DNA of 64,000 nt from Platerodrilus igneus (lineage: Eukaryota > Arthropoda > Insecta > Coleoptera > Lycidae), in NCBI GenBank assembly GCA_036346225.1, contig JARFIW010000108.1, forward strand, positions 5,040,501-5,104,500, given 5' to 3'. Of this stretch, positions 1 through 11,001 are shown in pieces (position 1 is the stretch's first letter; each line of letters opens with the position of its first letter). Position numbers and translations under genes: made by a program. The notes under the pieces were generated by a model. That model was not told where the DNA came from, did no database searches, and saw only the letters and a program-made list of their open reading frames with translations.

Positions 1-1139
1 CATATCCTTTTTGCTAATTTTGCGTTTTTCAAACGTTTTGGTAGAAAGTATTCAGTAATTTGAAAAATATAAAACCAGAAATGGGTTGGATACCGACACT
101 GTAGGGGGATTATTGAGAGCTAAGGAAAGGATTAGGCAGTGTTGCTTTTAAGCCCACCGACAGTATGATTAATTTAATAGGATATATGTAGGATAAACCT
201 TAACCATATTATACTTTTCAATGTAGATTGATTTCTTTTAAAATACATGACAAATTTTGCATTTGTATGTGTACAATTATTTTTATCTATACTCTGACAA
301 AAGTTTATTAAAGTTGGTTTACTTAAGTCCCTTGTGGTAGGTAATACACGTGTTTTACATGATATTAAAAGAAATTGTTGTATATTATGATGCAAATTGT
401 AATTGTGTTTGAATAGATTTCCAAGATAACAGCCGTGGAATTTCTGGGATTTTTAATTTTTTTTTTGGGTTTATTGGGGTTTAATGCTGAACTATAAGAT
501 ATTTTAGCATTAAACCTTAATAATCCCCACAAAAATATTGAATACCTTTGGGTGAAAAGCATGCTATTGACTGGCAACGCTGGTCTTTGTCTCATATGTT
601 TGGCTGCTGTCTTCACATCGATATTACAGTTCCAAGAATTTCTGGTCACGTTGTTAACAAGATGTAGGTAAAATACCCGTATTTCTGAAGTTGCAGTTGA
701 ATAACCAAAATGGAATGCTAGTAATTTCTTTTAAATAGTAAATGCCGCATTGAATAAAAGCGGTTGGTAACACATGTCGATTTTAAGCAAGTAGAAAGAC
801 TCCTAGGCCAAGTGCTTTTAAATTAAGATTGACAGAAAGGGGTATACGACCTGTTTGGGGTTTTTCTTTGTGAAGTTTACTAAATGTGTGTGGTTAGCTT
901 TTGCCGACTAGGTTGTAATCTACACATGCAGCTGGTAGAAAAAATTATTTTTATTTACCCCAATTGAGTTAAAAAGAAATGACCCGCTTTAAATAAACAG
1001 GGGCGACAAATTGAAAGTTGAAAGTCAATATAAACTGCTAAAATTGAAGTACATATAAATAGTATGTAAGGTAATAAAATTAGTACTTGTATTTTGTTAA
1101 ATATATCCAAATACTTATATTAAGAATTTAAACTACTTT

Positions 1140-1345
1140 AGTTTTTTTACTACAAACAAAAATTACCTTAAATCTTCGTGAATCAGTTAAATATTCTTAA
1201 ATTAGTCATGATTTGAATAAATCATGATTTTTAAATCCAGAATTTAATTTAAATCACTTTATTTCGTTTAAATCACATTAAATTCGCACTGGGATTTAAT
1301 AAATCACTTAAATTCTTTAAAATCCATGGTGATTTAAAATCTATG
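1140..1345. repeat. AAATCA/TGATTT-rich low-complexity stretch
   Basis: The stretch is a dense series of short imperfect direct and inverted copies of TTTAAATCA / TGATTTAAA. The equivalent part of copy B is at about 10430-10600. It has no coding potential. It is either a degenerate simple repeat or a cluster of AT-rich inverted repeats. Confidence 0.5.
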
Positions 1346-1526
1346 TACATATTTTTATTGAGTTAGCTGCCCCTCGATGGGGGCAGAGAGATCAAAATGG
1401 ACACACTAAATTTTTGGAAAATGTTTTATTGTGGTGTTTGTGTTTATTTTTGCATGTTAGACAAGTTTTTGAGGAATATTTTCTTTGGTGATGGGTCTGT
1501 AGCTTGTTTTGTGTATTGATTATTGC

Positions 1527-1751
1527 TCTATTTCTTTTTGTAACATGCCCCTGTGCATGCGTAGATTAGAATGGACAAACTAAATTTTTAAAAATGTTCC
1601 CACCAGCCAAATTATTATCATTTTATTATTTCTTAAGGGTACTTTCTTCTGCGAGGAACATTTTCGTGGCAGCCAAAGAGGTATTTTCAAAAATTCAGCC
1701 TATCCATTTTCTTCTACACATGCACAACAGTATGTTACAAGAAGAAATAGA
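1527..1751. mobile_element. Palindromic MITE-like element in repeat copy A
   Basis: The first ~70 bp (TCTATTTCTTTTTGTAACAT...) and the last ~70 bp are imperfect inverted repeats. The inner arm reads GTGCATGCGTAGA on the left and, inverted, GTGCATGTGTAGA on the right. The spacer is AT-rich and non-coding. A copy lies at 10777-11001, and related units are at 2861-3081 and 12103-12330. No clear target duplication was identified, so the superfamily is open. Confidence 0.55.
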
Positions 1752-2860
1752 CCAATAAACAAATCACAAAAAAAGTTGTCTGTTAAGTCGTCTGCTGCAG
1801 GTAGTAATTTTATAAAACCAACTTTAATATTTATTATGTATAAGCAAATTGTAATTTCTAAACTTAAAAGAACGAAACTTGGGGTAATTAAAATTTTTGA
1901 CCGCCTATAGATTGTTAAATTCCATGTAAGGTTGTTAATACTTTGTCGTTCTTTCAAATGCACGATTCAATATCCAAGGTACAATATTTCTTTTTAAATA
2001 GAAGTCGGCAGAAAACCTCTAAAAATTCTTTCTTAAATTCTGTTTGACGTATGTTTTTACAACCCAAAAACCAATTATAGATATCACGTTTTCTTTGCCT
2101 GCAAAATTCAACTTTCAAAGATAAAGATATTTACTGAAATACTTATACCCTGAGGCGCCTAAAAATGGTTTTTGTACAATAATATCAGACACCCTACGTC
2201 TTTGTGTTATAGCCTGAGGACACTGTGATACAAAAGAGTTTACTAATTTACTTGGAATTTTGAAAAATACTTTTTGGTATGTGGCCACAAACTTCTCTGG
2301 GAAAGCAGTAAAATCTCTAAAATAGCCAGTTTTGTTGCTAATTACAGACGCAAGAGTTATCAACTACCATCCAACATTAGTCACACTTCTAACGATTATT
2401 ATGTTTAGGGGTTTATGCAAGTAATCTGTTGAAGGTCAATATACTATGAAGCATTGAAAACTTTTAAAACAATAAAATCTTATAGTGCGTTTTAAGAAAT
2501 CTGCTTCGAAATCAAACCCTTCAAGTTGGTGGCAAAACAAAGGGTGTAAATTTGAGAAACAACTCTTTGTGATGCGATCGAAAATCAAACTGTTTAATGG
2601 GGATGATACAAATTAAGTTGAACAATGTCAATTTTATGATAGGCATCAAATGAAATTTTTCTAAAGCACTTTGTTCGCTTGGAAGTGGACCATTATGCGC
2701 CCAAAAATTCAAATCCAGCACTAAAAACAGTTGTGAATACATTATTATAGTAAACATTCAGTACCTGGTTACTCGAAAATTTGTTTTAAGCGTTTTCTTT
2801 GTGTGCAAAATAGGCTCTAATTAGCAGCAAATGTCGGCTTCGGCGCCAACTTCGTCTAAT

Positions 2861-3081
2861 TCATTTCGTTTCGTATTTCCTGGGTGCATGCGGATGATGA
2901 TGGACAGACTGAATTTTTGAAAAGGCCCCCTTGGTATTCAAAATTCTGTTCCGACCAGAAGAACGCATTCTTAAAGAATAATAGAAAGACAATATTTTGG
3001 TTATCAAAAAACGTTTTCAAAAATTCAGCCTGTCCGCTCTCTTTTACACACGCACAGGAATATTATTCCCAAAGAATAAGA
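2861..3081. mobile_element. Second palindromic MITE-like element of the same family, copy A
   Basis: The left arm contains GGTGCATGCGGATGATGATG and the right arm contains its diverged reverse complement, ending in CACACGCACAGG. The arms share 'gactgaatttttgaaaa' with the unit at 1527-1751, so the two belong to one family. The counterpart in copy B is 12103-12330. A ~65-bp piece of the same arm is visible at about 6055-6120. Confidence 0.5.
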
Positions 3082-3139
3082 AGAGTAAACAAGTGGGTGA
3101 AGCTGGCTTTTCTAATTTTTTCTAATTTTTTTTAATTTT

Positions 3140-5255
3140 TTCTAATTAGTATCGGTTCTATAGTCCCTCTGTCTTTACGAAAACCATATTGGTCTTCGCC
3201 TAAATAATTCTCAGTCAAAGCTTCTACTCTATTTTTAATTATTATTGTTAGTATTTTGGAAGCATGAGAAGTTAAACTAACCGTTCTAAAATTCTCACAC
3301 CTATCAGCTCCTGACTTTTTTGGGATTGGGATAATAATATTTTTTTCGAAATCTATTGGAACCTCACCTGTGTCATATATTACTTTTACTAGTTCATATA
3401 ATCTGTCTAAAGTTTTCTGACTTGCATATTTTATTAATTCTGCGGGAATATCGTCTATCCCTGGCGCTTTATTTAGTTTAAGATCCCTAACAGCTCTATC
3501 AAATTCCTCTCTTAATATTGAGAACCCTATTTCTACATCCTTTTTGGTCGTTCTCTAACTCATCCATATCGTCTCCCTTATATAAATCTTCTAAATATCT
3601 TTTCTATCTATCTGCTATCTCAACTTTATTTATTAGAAGCTCATTATTCTCGTCTCTAATACCATTATATTTTTTCCTATCTTCCCCAAAAAACTTTTTA
3701 ACTGCTCTGTAAGCCCTGTCTGTCTTACCTACTCTCAAATCGTCTTGTATTCCCTTACAATTCTCCTCCATCCATTTATTTCTAGCTTTTCTACACTCAC
3801 GTACTATCGTATTTCTAACTGTATTATATTTTTGCTTACTTTCACTATCCACTTCTCTGAAAGGTTTAAGCTTTCTTCTATTCTCTATTAAATCTAATAT
3901 CTCCTTTGTTACCCACGGTTTTCTCGCTTCTATTTTTTTCTTACCTATAGTCTGTGTTGCTGTATCATGTACAGTCAGTTTTATTTCTTTCCATCTATTT
4001 TCTACGTTCCCTCCTACAGCTATCTCTTTGCTCTTAATATCTAATATTTGTTTATATTCCTCTTTTACCCTACTATCATTAAGCTTACCTAGATCCCATC
4101 CCTCTCTTTTAACCTTTCTCAATTTTTTGAATTTTAGTTTACACTTCATTTTAACTAAGTTATGATCGCTATCAGTTTTTAACTTGGTTTCTAAATCTTT
4201 GTTTAACTAAAATATAATCTATTTGGTACCTAGCCCTATCACCTGGCGCTTTCCAGGTATATCTTCTCCTAACATGTTGTTCGAATAGGGTGTTTACAGT
4301 TACTAATCTATGTTCCTAGCAAAACTCAACTAATCTTTCTCCTCTATCATTTCGTCTGCCCTTACCCAAATTTTCCTACCATTTTTCCCTCACTACCTTC
4401 TCCCACTGACGCATTAAAATCGCCCATAACTATTAAATTCTCATCTCCTTTTACTTTTCTCACTATACTATATATATCCTCGTATACCTTTTCTACTTCC
4501 TCATCCTCGTACTGAGTTGTTGGCATGTAAACCTGTACTAAAACAGTGTCTGTGGGTTTCGTACTCAATCTAACCATAATTATTCTATCACTAAATTGTA
4601 AGTACTCTTTAACTTTATGCCCTAATCATTTACCTAACACTATTCCTACGCCTGCCTGTCCATTAGTTGAAGAAGTTGTAATTATTCTATAATTATCTTT
4701 CCAAAAGTCATTCCTAGCTGGCCATCTCACCTCACTAATACCTAAAATGTCCAGCTTTTCCTTTCTCATTTCGACTAATAAATTCGTTAACTTATCTACT
4801 CTAAGTAATGACCTTAGATTCCAAGTCCCTATCACTAAATCGAACTGTTGTTTTATATTCTTACGATGACGAGCCCCAAGTACCCCCTCCCGGAGATCCG
4901 AATGAGGGAGTATTTTACCTCCGGACAAGAATTTTACTTGTGAGCTTTCCATCATATGTATTTCGTGTTTTAGGCCACGCACACCTGGGAAATATTGTGG
5001 TAGGCTCCCATATCTTTCCACAACGCAGTTTTTAAAGATATTAGCAGAAAGCCGTATCCGTCACGGACAACCTCCAACAAGCTTGTAAATTATTGAGGAT
5101 CGCCCGAGACCAACCGTCCCTCCTACAATATCTTTTAGCCAGCAAGGCTGCTGCCCCTTGCTGCGCCTTTTAATCGCCTTTTACGATAAGCAGGCTTACT
5201 ATAGTAGTATTCTTTATCCCCTACTATAGGGATAGTAATTTTTATAAAATACCAA
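3140..5255 (-). pseudogene. RTE-1 non-LTR retrotransposon, copy 1 (5' part, endonuclease)
   Basis: An AP-endonuclease domain and the linker leading to the reverse transcriptase of an RTE-clade LINE, read on the minus strand. Visible endonuclease motifs are IGTWNLRSL near the N terminus, GISEVRW (with the catalytic glutamate) and VMGDFNASVG. A basic linker (about 4149-3604) follows, with KPWVTKEILDLIENRRKLK. The coding frame is cut into at least three pieces (about 5021-4626, 4577-4362 and 4149-3604) by frameshifts and stops. The start of the reverse transcriptase domain is present in broken frame to about 3140, where the copy is truncated. The 5' UTR reaches about 5255, matching 18887 in copy 3. 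The element is inactive and its closest relative here is copy 3. Confidence 0.85.
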
Positions 5256-5880
5256 AAAATTTCGTTTTAGCGGCGCAAAATGGCGTCTAATTGGTGCCAA
5301 TTATACCACAAAATTTTGTGTAAAATACCAAAAAGTGCGGCTGCGTGAATTTGGCCGGAAAATTTTTCTTTTTAAAATGACTTGCTTGTTAAGAGAGCGT
5401 AAAATTTTGCTTTAACGTCGTAAAATTGCGCTTAATTAGCCCTTAAGTATAGCAGAAGAATTTTTTAAAAAATCACAAAAATGCGGTCAACTACACGCTC
5501 CTCGGGAAGAATTTAAAATAACTTGTTTGCAAAGAGAGCGCATGAATTTGTTATAGCGGTACAAAATGCCGCTTAATTGGTGCCTAATTAGGGTACGAAA
5601 ATTTTTGGAAAATTCAAAAAAGTGCAGCTGCTTGAACTTGGCGGGACGCATTATTTATTTAATATATCTTTCTTGTCAAGTGGGCGTAATATTTTGCTTT
5701 AAAAGCGCATAAAAGCACCTAACTAGCGCATAATTATGACATAAGATTTTTAGAAAAATATCAAAAAGTGAGGCTTTGTAAACTTGCCCCAAGGTTTTCT
5801 ATTTTTAATAACTTGTTTGACAGATATCGCAAACTTTCGTTCTAACAACTCAAAATTAATTATAGCACAAGAATTTTTGG
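5256..5880 (+). repeat. sat3: ~145-bp tandem repeat, block 1
   Basis: Diverged tandem units carry the landmarks 'aacttgtttgc', 'gcgcaaaatggcgcctaatt', 'gaatttttggaaaa' and 'aagtgcggctgcgtgaa'. The landmark 'acttg(t/c)ttg' recurs at about 5382, 5521, 5675 and 5811, giving a period of about 140-155 bp. There is no coding capacity. The same units recur at 6236-6385, 6816-8135 and 12376-13736, in both orientations. Confidence 0.7.
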
Positions 5881-6135
5881 AAAAATAAAAAGAAATGCGG
5901 ATACATACTTAACGAAGAATAGTAAAAAAAGAGAATTAAAATGCCCGTACTGAAAATATCAGTCTCATAAAGAATGTTTTTCCTTTTACGGGCACTGTAA
6001 CTTTTTGTATTTATTGTTTTTGGTTCTTCTTGTATCGTATTTCTAAATATGAGCGGATGAGAGTGGGCAAGCTGAATTCTTGAAAATGCCCTATTGCCAA
6101 CCAAAACACTGTTCCGGACAAGTTCGTGCAACCCC
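5881..6135. other. Unassigned AT-rich stretch with a MITE-arm fragment
   Basis: I see no gene here. At about 6055-6120 there is a ~65-bp fragment related to the arm of the palindromic unit at 2861-3081, with 'gagcggatgagagtgggcaa' and 'gctgaattcttgaaaa'. The rest is unassigned. Confidence 0.4.
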
Positions 6136-6385
6136 ACATGCGATTTTCAAATACTTGACCCTAAGGTACTACATTGGCCAGGAAGCGAGTTCTTTTTTAC
6201 CTGAAAAATTTGAATTATGCCGAACCCTTGCTGTAGTTCGTGCAACTGCATTTTTTGGTATTTTCCAAAAAATCTTATGCAGTAATTACACCTCCAACTA
6301 GGAGCCGTTTTGCGCCGATAGCACGAAATTTTAGGCCCGCTAGACAAGCAAGCTATATTAAAAAAATTATGCGACCGTCCAATTT
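6136..6385 (-). repeat. SINE tail fragment followed by one inverted sat3 unit
   Basis: Positions 6140-6236 match the body of the tRNA-derived SINE, including 'ggtactacattggccagga' and 'ccgaacccttgctgt'. From 6236 to 6385 there is a single sat3 unit in inverted orientation ('gttttgcgccgatagcacga', 'gacaagcaagctatatt'). Confidence 0.5.
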
Positions 6386-6535
6386 TCGCAGCCTACACTA
6401 CATTTTATTTTTTCCAATGCTCCACTCGAAGGTACTAAATTAGCCAGGAAGTGAGTATTTTTACTAGAAAATTTTTTGAATTTTGCCGAACCCTTGCTGT
6501 TCCAAGCAAGGTAGGGATCTTTAACGTGCATGACA

Positions 6536-6587
<52 letters not shown>

Positions 6588-6604
6588 CACACGCACACAC
6601 ACAC

Positions 6605-6671
<67 letters not shown>

Positions 6672-6815
6672 GACATACATTTTACCTCTCATTCGGACGG
6701 GGGTGTATTTTTGTGAAAAAATGCTTGCCTAACATTTTTCAAGCAATTCGTGTCAGGAACCAAACCCGGGACTTTGGACACAGTAGTCACACAAGTACCA
6801 ACCACGCCAAGTTCT
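6386..6815 (-). mobile_element. tRNA-derived SINE with an internal CA microsatellite
   Basis: This is a minus-strand SINE of the family seen at 8558-8852. Its tRNA-like head lies at about 6750-6810, with a B-box-like CCCGGGTTTGGTTCC on the minus strand and an A-box-like TGGTTGGTACTTG. The body includes 'ccgaacccttgctgttcca' at about 6487. A (CA)n tract of about 130 bp interrupts the family sequence 'gtgacaacactcacacacga', so this copy is longer than the usual ~295 bp. Confidence 0.6.
6536..6669. repeat. (CA)n/(TG)n microsatellite
   Basis: An almost pure CA dinucleotide repeat of about 134 bp with two short interruptions (AACACACG and AACAC). It lies inside the SINE at 6386-6815. Open frames across it (poly-Cys-Val, poly-Thr-His) are artefacts of the repeat. 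Confidence 0.97.
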
Positions 6816-8135
6816 CACAACCGCACTTTTTTGAAATTTTCAAAAATTTTCGTGCCATAATTAGGCGTCATTTTCCGAAGCTAAAACACAATTTTGAGCA
6901 TTTTTTTTGCAAACAAGTTACTTAGAAATACCTACTTCCCGAGGAGCGTGAAGTTGGCTGCTCTTTTTTTATTGTTATGAAGATTCTTGTGCTGTAACTA
7001 TCTCAATTAAAAAACAATTTTGCTCTGCTAGAACGAAATTTTACGACCTTTAAGCAAGCAAGTTATTTAAAAAAGAAAATTTTCCATCCAAGTTCAAGGA
7101 ACCGTACTTTTCTGGCAGTTTCCAAAAAATTTTGTGCTATAATTACGCGCCATTTTGCGCCGCTAAAACAAAATTTTGCGCCCGTTTTATAAGCAAGTTA
7201 TATTAAAAAATTATGCGTCCGACCAAGTTCACGCAGCCGCATTTGTTGAAAGTTTTAGAAAATTTTGTGACATAATTAGGCGCTAATTACGCGCCTTTTC
7301 TACCGCTAAAACAAAATTGCGCCCTTTTTGCAAACAAGTTATTTAGAATTTTCTTTCGAGCAGCGTAAAATTCTTTCTTTTTGAATAACTTGTTTGCCAA
7401 AAGGGTGTAAAGTTTTGTTCTCGCGCCGCAAAATGGCGCTTATTAAAGCACAAGAATTTTTGAAAAAATCAAAGAAGTATGGCCAACTTCACGTTGCTGA
7501 AGTAAAACTTCTAAATAACATGTTTGCAAAAAGAGCGTAAGATTTTGTTTTAGTGGCACAAAATGGCGAATAATTGGCGCTTAATTATGGTTCGAAAATC
7601 TTTAGAGAATTCCAAAAAGGTACAGCTGCGTGAAATTGGCCGGGCGTATAATTGTTTTAAAATAACTTGCTTATTAAGCGGACATAAAATTACGTTTTAA
7701 CGATGCAAAAAGATCCTTAATTATTTTTTGAAAAATATAATAAAAGTGCGACGGCGTGAACTTGGCTGGTAAATTTCCTTTTTTAAATAACTTGTTTGTT
7801 AGGAAGGCGCAAGATTTCGATCTAGAAGCGCAAAGTGACGCCTAATTATAGCACGAAAATTTTTGTATTATACCAAAAAATGCGGCTGCTGGAACTTGGC
7901 CGGAATTTTTTCAAATAACTCGTTTGCTAAGAAGGCGTAACATTTCGTTAAAACGGCGCACAATGGCGCCTGATTGGCGCCTAATTATATCACAAGAACT
8001 TTTTAAAAATTAGGAAAAGTGCAGCCAACATCACGCCCCTATGGAAGAATTTCTAAATAGTTTGTTTGAAAAAAAGGCGCAAGATATTGTTTAGCGAAGC
8101 AAAATTTTGCTTATAATAAGAAAATTTTTAGTAAA
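6816..8135. repeat. sat3 mirrored block (inverted units, then direct units)
   Basis: From 6816 to about 7370 sat3 units run in the inverted orientation ('gcaaacaagttatttagaa', 'ccgctaaaacaaaattttgc'). From about 7370 to 8135 they run in the direct orientation ('aataacttgtttgccaaaa', 'gcacaaaatggcg'). The switch is at about 7345-7395, where the two ends of a unit face each other as a hairpin. This resembles the arms of a foldback transposon built from tandem subrepeats. Non-coding. Confidence 0.65.
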
Positions 8136-8144
8136 TACCAAAAA

Positions 8145-8557
8145 ACAGTAAGAAATAGGAGAGATAGGATAATAGGTAATATATTACGGCATGAGAGAAT
8201 AGTTAATATATCGGAAGCAGAGATAGGAAAAAAGAGAGGTAAAGGTAGACCTAGGTTAGACTATTGAACACAGATAGTGAAAGATGTAGGATGTGGAAAT
8301 TTCAGGGAAATGTGTAGGGTAGCTCAAGATAGAAACTAATGGAAGTATGTGTCCAACCAGTGCCAAGATGGAAAACCTAATGACGAAAAAAATAACTGTA
8401 CATAAACCTGATGATTTTTATGAGCAACTACAGGTATTGGTTTTGCAATATACTCAACTAATGTTAATTGTGCGAAAGAATTTACTGGAAAACTATTATT
8501 TCGACAAAGTGTTGTGGGATCCTTGGCAACCACGGGCTGCTTAACCCCATTAACACA
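8145..8557 (+). pseudogene. RTE-2 LINE, 3' end fragment (C terminus and 3' UTR)
   Basis: Translation from 8148 gives the RTE C-terminal region, with a charged RDR..GN..RHE stretch, KKRGKGRPRLDY and VGCGNFREMCRVAQDRN. It is interrupted by stops (after RLDY and within QDRN-WK). The 3' UTR from about 8345 to 8557 matches the minus-strand sequence downstream of the RTE-2 copy at 60871-61010, including 'gttaattgtgcgaaagaatt'. The element is 5'-truncated, as is usual for LINE insertions, and is followed directly by an antisense SINE. Confidence 0.75.
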
Positions 8558-8852
8558 CCCTACATATGTTTTTCCAATGCTCCACCCGAAGGTACTCCAT
8601 TGGCTAGAAAGCGAGTTCTTTTTTACCTGAAAAATTTTGAATTCTGCTGAACCCTTGCTGTTCCAAGTAAGGTAGGGATCTCTAACGTGCGTGACAACAC
8701 TCCCACACACGACCTCCGGAACCATCCAAACGAAGGCGTATTTTGGTGAAAAATGTTCGTCTAATATTTTAAAGTGGACCTAGTCGGGATTCGAAACCGG
8801 GACCTTGGACGTAGTAGTCACACGCATATCAACTACGCCACGGAGCCGCCCT
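8558..8852 (-). mobile_element. tRNA-derived SINE, full-length copy
   Basis: The minus strand begins with a tRNA-like head: an A-box-like TGGCGTAGTTGATATGCG and a B-box-like CCCGGTTTCGAATCCCG, spaced as in a tRNA. A body of about 220 bp follows, including 'aaggtacctttgggtggagc'-like sequence near its end. Length is about 295 bp. It starts directly against the next copy at 8853 in head-to-tail order. The head is diverged and lacks a foldable acceptor stem, so it is not a tRNA gene. Confidence 0.7.
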
Positions 8853-9150
8853 CTTCACATACCCCCTACATGTGATTTTTTCAATGCTCCACCCGAAGGT
8901 ACTACATTGGACAGGAAGCGATTCTTTTTACCTGAAAAATTTTGAATTTTGCAGAACCCTTGCTGTTCCAAGCAAGGTAGGGATCTATAACGTGCGTGAC
9001 AACACTTACACACGAGACCTCCATTTTATCTCTCATCCGTATGAAGAAGTATATTTGTAAAAAATGCTCGCCTAACATTTTTCAATCGGACCGTGTCGGG
9101 ATTTGAACCCGGGACTTTGGGCATAGTAGACACACGTATACCAACTGGTA
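8853..9150 (-). mobile_element. tRNA-derived SINE, second head-to-tail copy
   Basis: Same structure as 8558-8852. The B-box-like CCCGGGTTCAAATCCCG (minus strand, about 9097-9113) is the best match to a polymerase III B box in the window. The A-box region near 9140 (TACCAGTTGGTATACG) is changed by a break at 9147. The body and tail have the same 'tacatgtgatttttt' end as the other copies. Confidence 0.7.
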
Positions 9151-9750
9151 ATAAGTGAAAGCAACACGCTCTTTTAGATTCTGACAAACTCGGTTTAAGA
9201 CTTAACCTCTCTGCGGAAAAATATTGGAAGGTTGTTTTTGAACTAAAGAATGTAACAGATTAACCGCTGTTTAAAAATTTAAAGACATATACTTTTTGGT
9301 AATTTTACTTTTTTCAAATGTTTTGATAGAAAGAGTATTAAGTAATTTAAAATCTGAAAACAGGAATAAGTTGGATACCGACATCGTAGGGGTATTATCG
9401 ACAGCCAAGGAAGGGATTAGGCAGTGTTGCTTTTAAGCCTACTGACAGTATGATTAATACAATAGGGTGTATGTCGGAAAAACCTTAACCATATTATAAT
9501 TTTCAATGTAGATTAATTTCTTTTGTAAAATACATGACAAATTTTGCATTTGTATGTGTACAACTATTTTTACCTATATTCTGACAAAAGTTTATTAAAA
9601 GTTTATTAAGTCCCTTGTGATAGGTAATACGCGTGTTCTATATGATATTAAAAGAAATTCTTGTATATTATGATGCAAATTGTAATTGTGTTTGAATAGA
9701 TTTCCAAGATAGCAGCCGGGGAATTTTTAGGATTTTTAATATTTTCTAGG

Positions 9751-9809
9751 GGATTATTGGGGTTTAATGCTGAACTCTCAGATATTTTAGCATTAAACTC
9801 CAATAATCC
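9751..9809. repeat. Perfect-arm hairpin in copy B
   Basis: Two 21-bp arms (GGATTATTGGGGTTTAATGC.. and its near-perfect complement at 9789-9809, one mismatch) flank a 17-bp loop. Weaker complementarity extends outward for about 15 bp on each side. The diverged counterpart in copy A is at 467-528. Confidence 0.65.
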
Positions 9810-10776
9810 TCAAAAAAATATTGAAAACCCTTGGGTGAAAAGCATGCTATTGACTGGCAACGCTGGTCTTTGTCTCAAATGTTTGGCCGTTGTTTTCACA
9901 TCGATATTAAAGTTCCAAGAATTTCTGGACACGTTGTTAACTAGACGTAGGTAAAATACCAGTGTTTCTGGAAGTACCATAAGGGTTGCAGTTGAATAAC
10001 CAAAAATAGTAAATGCCGCGTTGTATAAAGGCGGTTGGTAACACATGTCGATTTTAAGCTAGTAGAAAGACTCCTAGGCCAAGTGCTTTTAAATTAAGAT
10101 AAACAGAACGACCTGTTTGGGGTTTTCTTTGTGAAGTTGGCTAGATGTGTGTGGTTAGCTTTTGCCGACTGGGTTGTAATCTACAGATGCAGCTGGTTGG
10201 AAAAATTAATTTTTATTTACCCCCATTGAGTTAAAAAGAAATGACCCGTTTTAAATAAACAGGGGCGAACAATTGAAAGTCAATATAAGTCAATATAAAC
10301 TGCTCAAATAGAAGTACAAATAAATAGTATGTAATGTAATAAAATAAGTACTTGTACTTTGTTAAATTGAAACTGATTTAATTTTTTTGCTAGAAACAAA
10401 AATTTTTTTAAATTACCTTAAATCATCGTGAATCAGTTAAATATTCTTAAATTAGTCATGATTTTAATATATCATAATTTTTTTAAATCCAGAATCTAAT
10501 TTAAATCACTTTATGTCGTATAAATCACATTAAATTCGCACTGGAATTTAATAAATCACTTAAATTCTTTAAATCAATGGTGATTTAAAATCTGTGTGCA
10601 TATTTTTATCGAGTAGATTCCCCTCAATGGGGACAGAAAAATCAAAATCAACACGCTAAATTTTTGGAAAATGTTTTATTTTGGTGTTTGTGTTTATTTT
10701 TGCATATTGGACAAGTTTTTGAGGAATATTTTCTTCGGTGATGGGTCTGTAGCTTGTTTTGTGTATTGATTATTGC

Positions 10777-11001
10777 TCTATTTCTTTTTGTAACGTGCCC
10801 CTGTGCATGTGTAGATGAGAATGGACAAGCAAAATTTTTAAAGATGTTCCCAGCAGCCAAATCATTATCATTTTATTATTTCTTAAGGGTGCTTTCTTTT
10901 GCGAGGAACATTTTCGTGGCAGCCAAAGGGGTATTTTCAAAAATTCAGCCTATCCATTTTCTTCTACACATGCACAACAGCATGTTACAAGAAGAAATAG
11001 A
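10777..11001. mobile_element. Palindromic MITE-like element, copy B
   Basis: Counterpart of 1527-1751. It has the same inverted arms (TCTATTTCTTTTTGTAACGT left; TGTTACAAGAAGAAATAGA right) and the same AT-rich centre with 'ttctttt gcgaggaacattttcg'. Non-coding. Confidence 0.55.

Larger units (their letters stand above)
1..3125 (+). repeat. 3.1-kb dispersed repeat, copy A (starts before the window)
   Basis: Nearly colinear with 9265-12375 in direct orientation, with many small substitutions and indels; for example, the stretch around 'attaggcagtgttgctttt' occurs at about 130 and 9415. No open frame in it resembles a known protein and none is conserved between the copies, so I read it as non-coding mobile DNA or a segmental duplication. 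It contains a hairpin (467-528), an AAATCA-rich stretch and two palindromic MITE-like units (1527-1751 and 2861-3081). Copy A is followed by RTE-1 sequence and copy B by sat3, so the repeat ends near 3125. Its class is unknown. Confidence 0.75.

Noticed and set aside
6367..6925. Open frames across the CA tract (poly-Cys-Val and poly-Thr-His proteins)
   Set aside because: Pure products of the dinucleotide repeat in several frames on both strands; no flanking domain.
8761..9150. tRNA genes suggested by A- and B-box-like sequence
   Set aside because: No foldable acceptor or anticodon arm, repeated many times with diverged heads and attached bodies; these are tRNA-derived SINEs.
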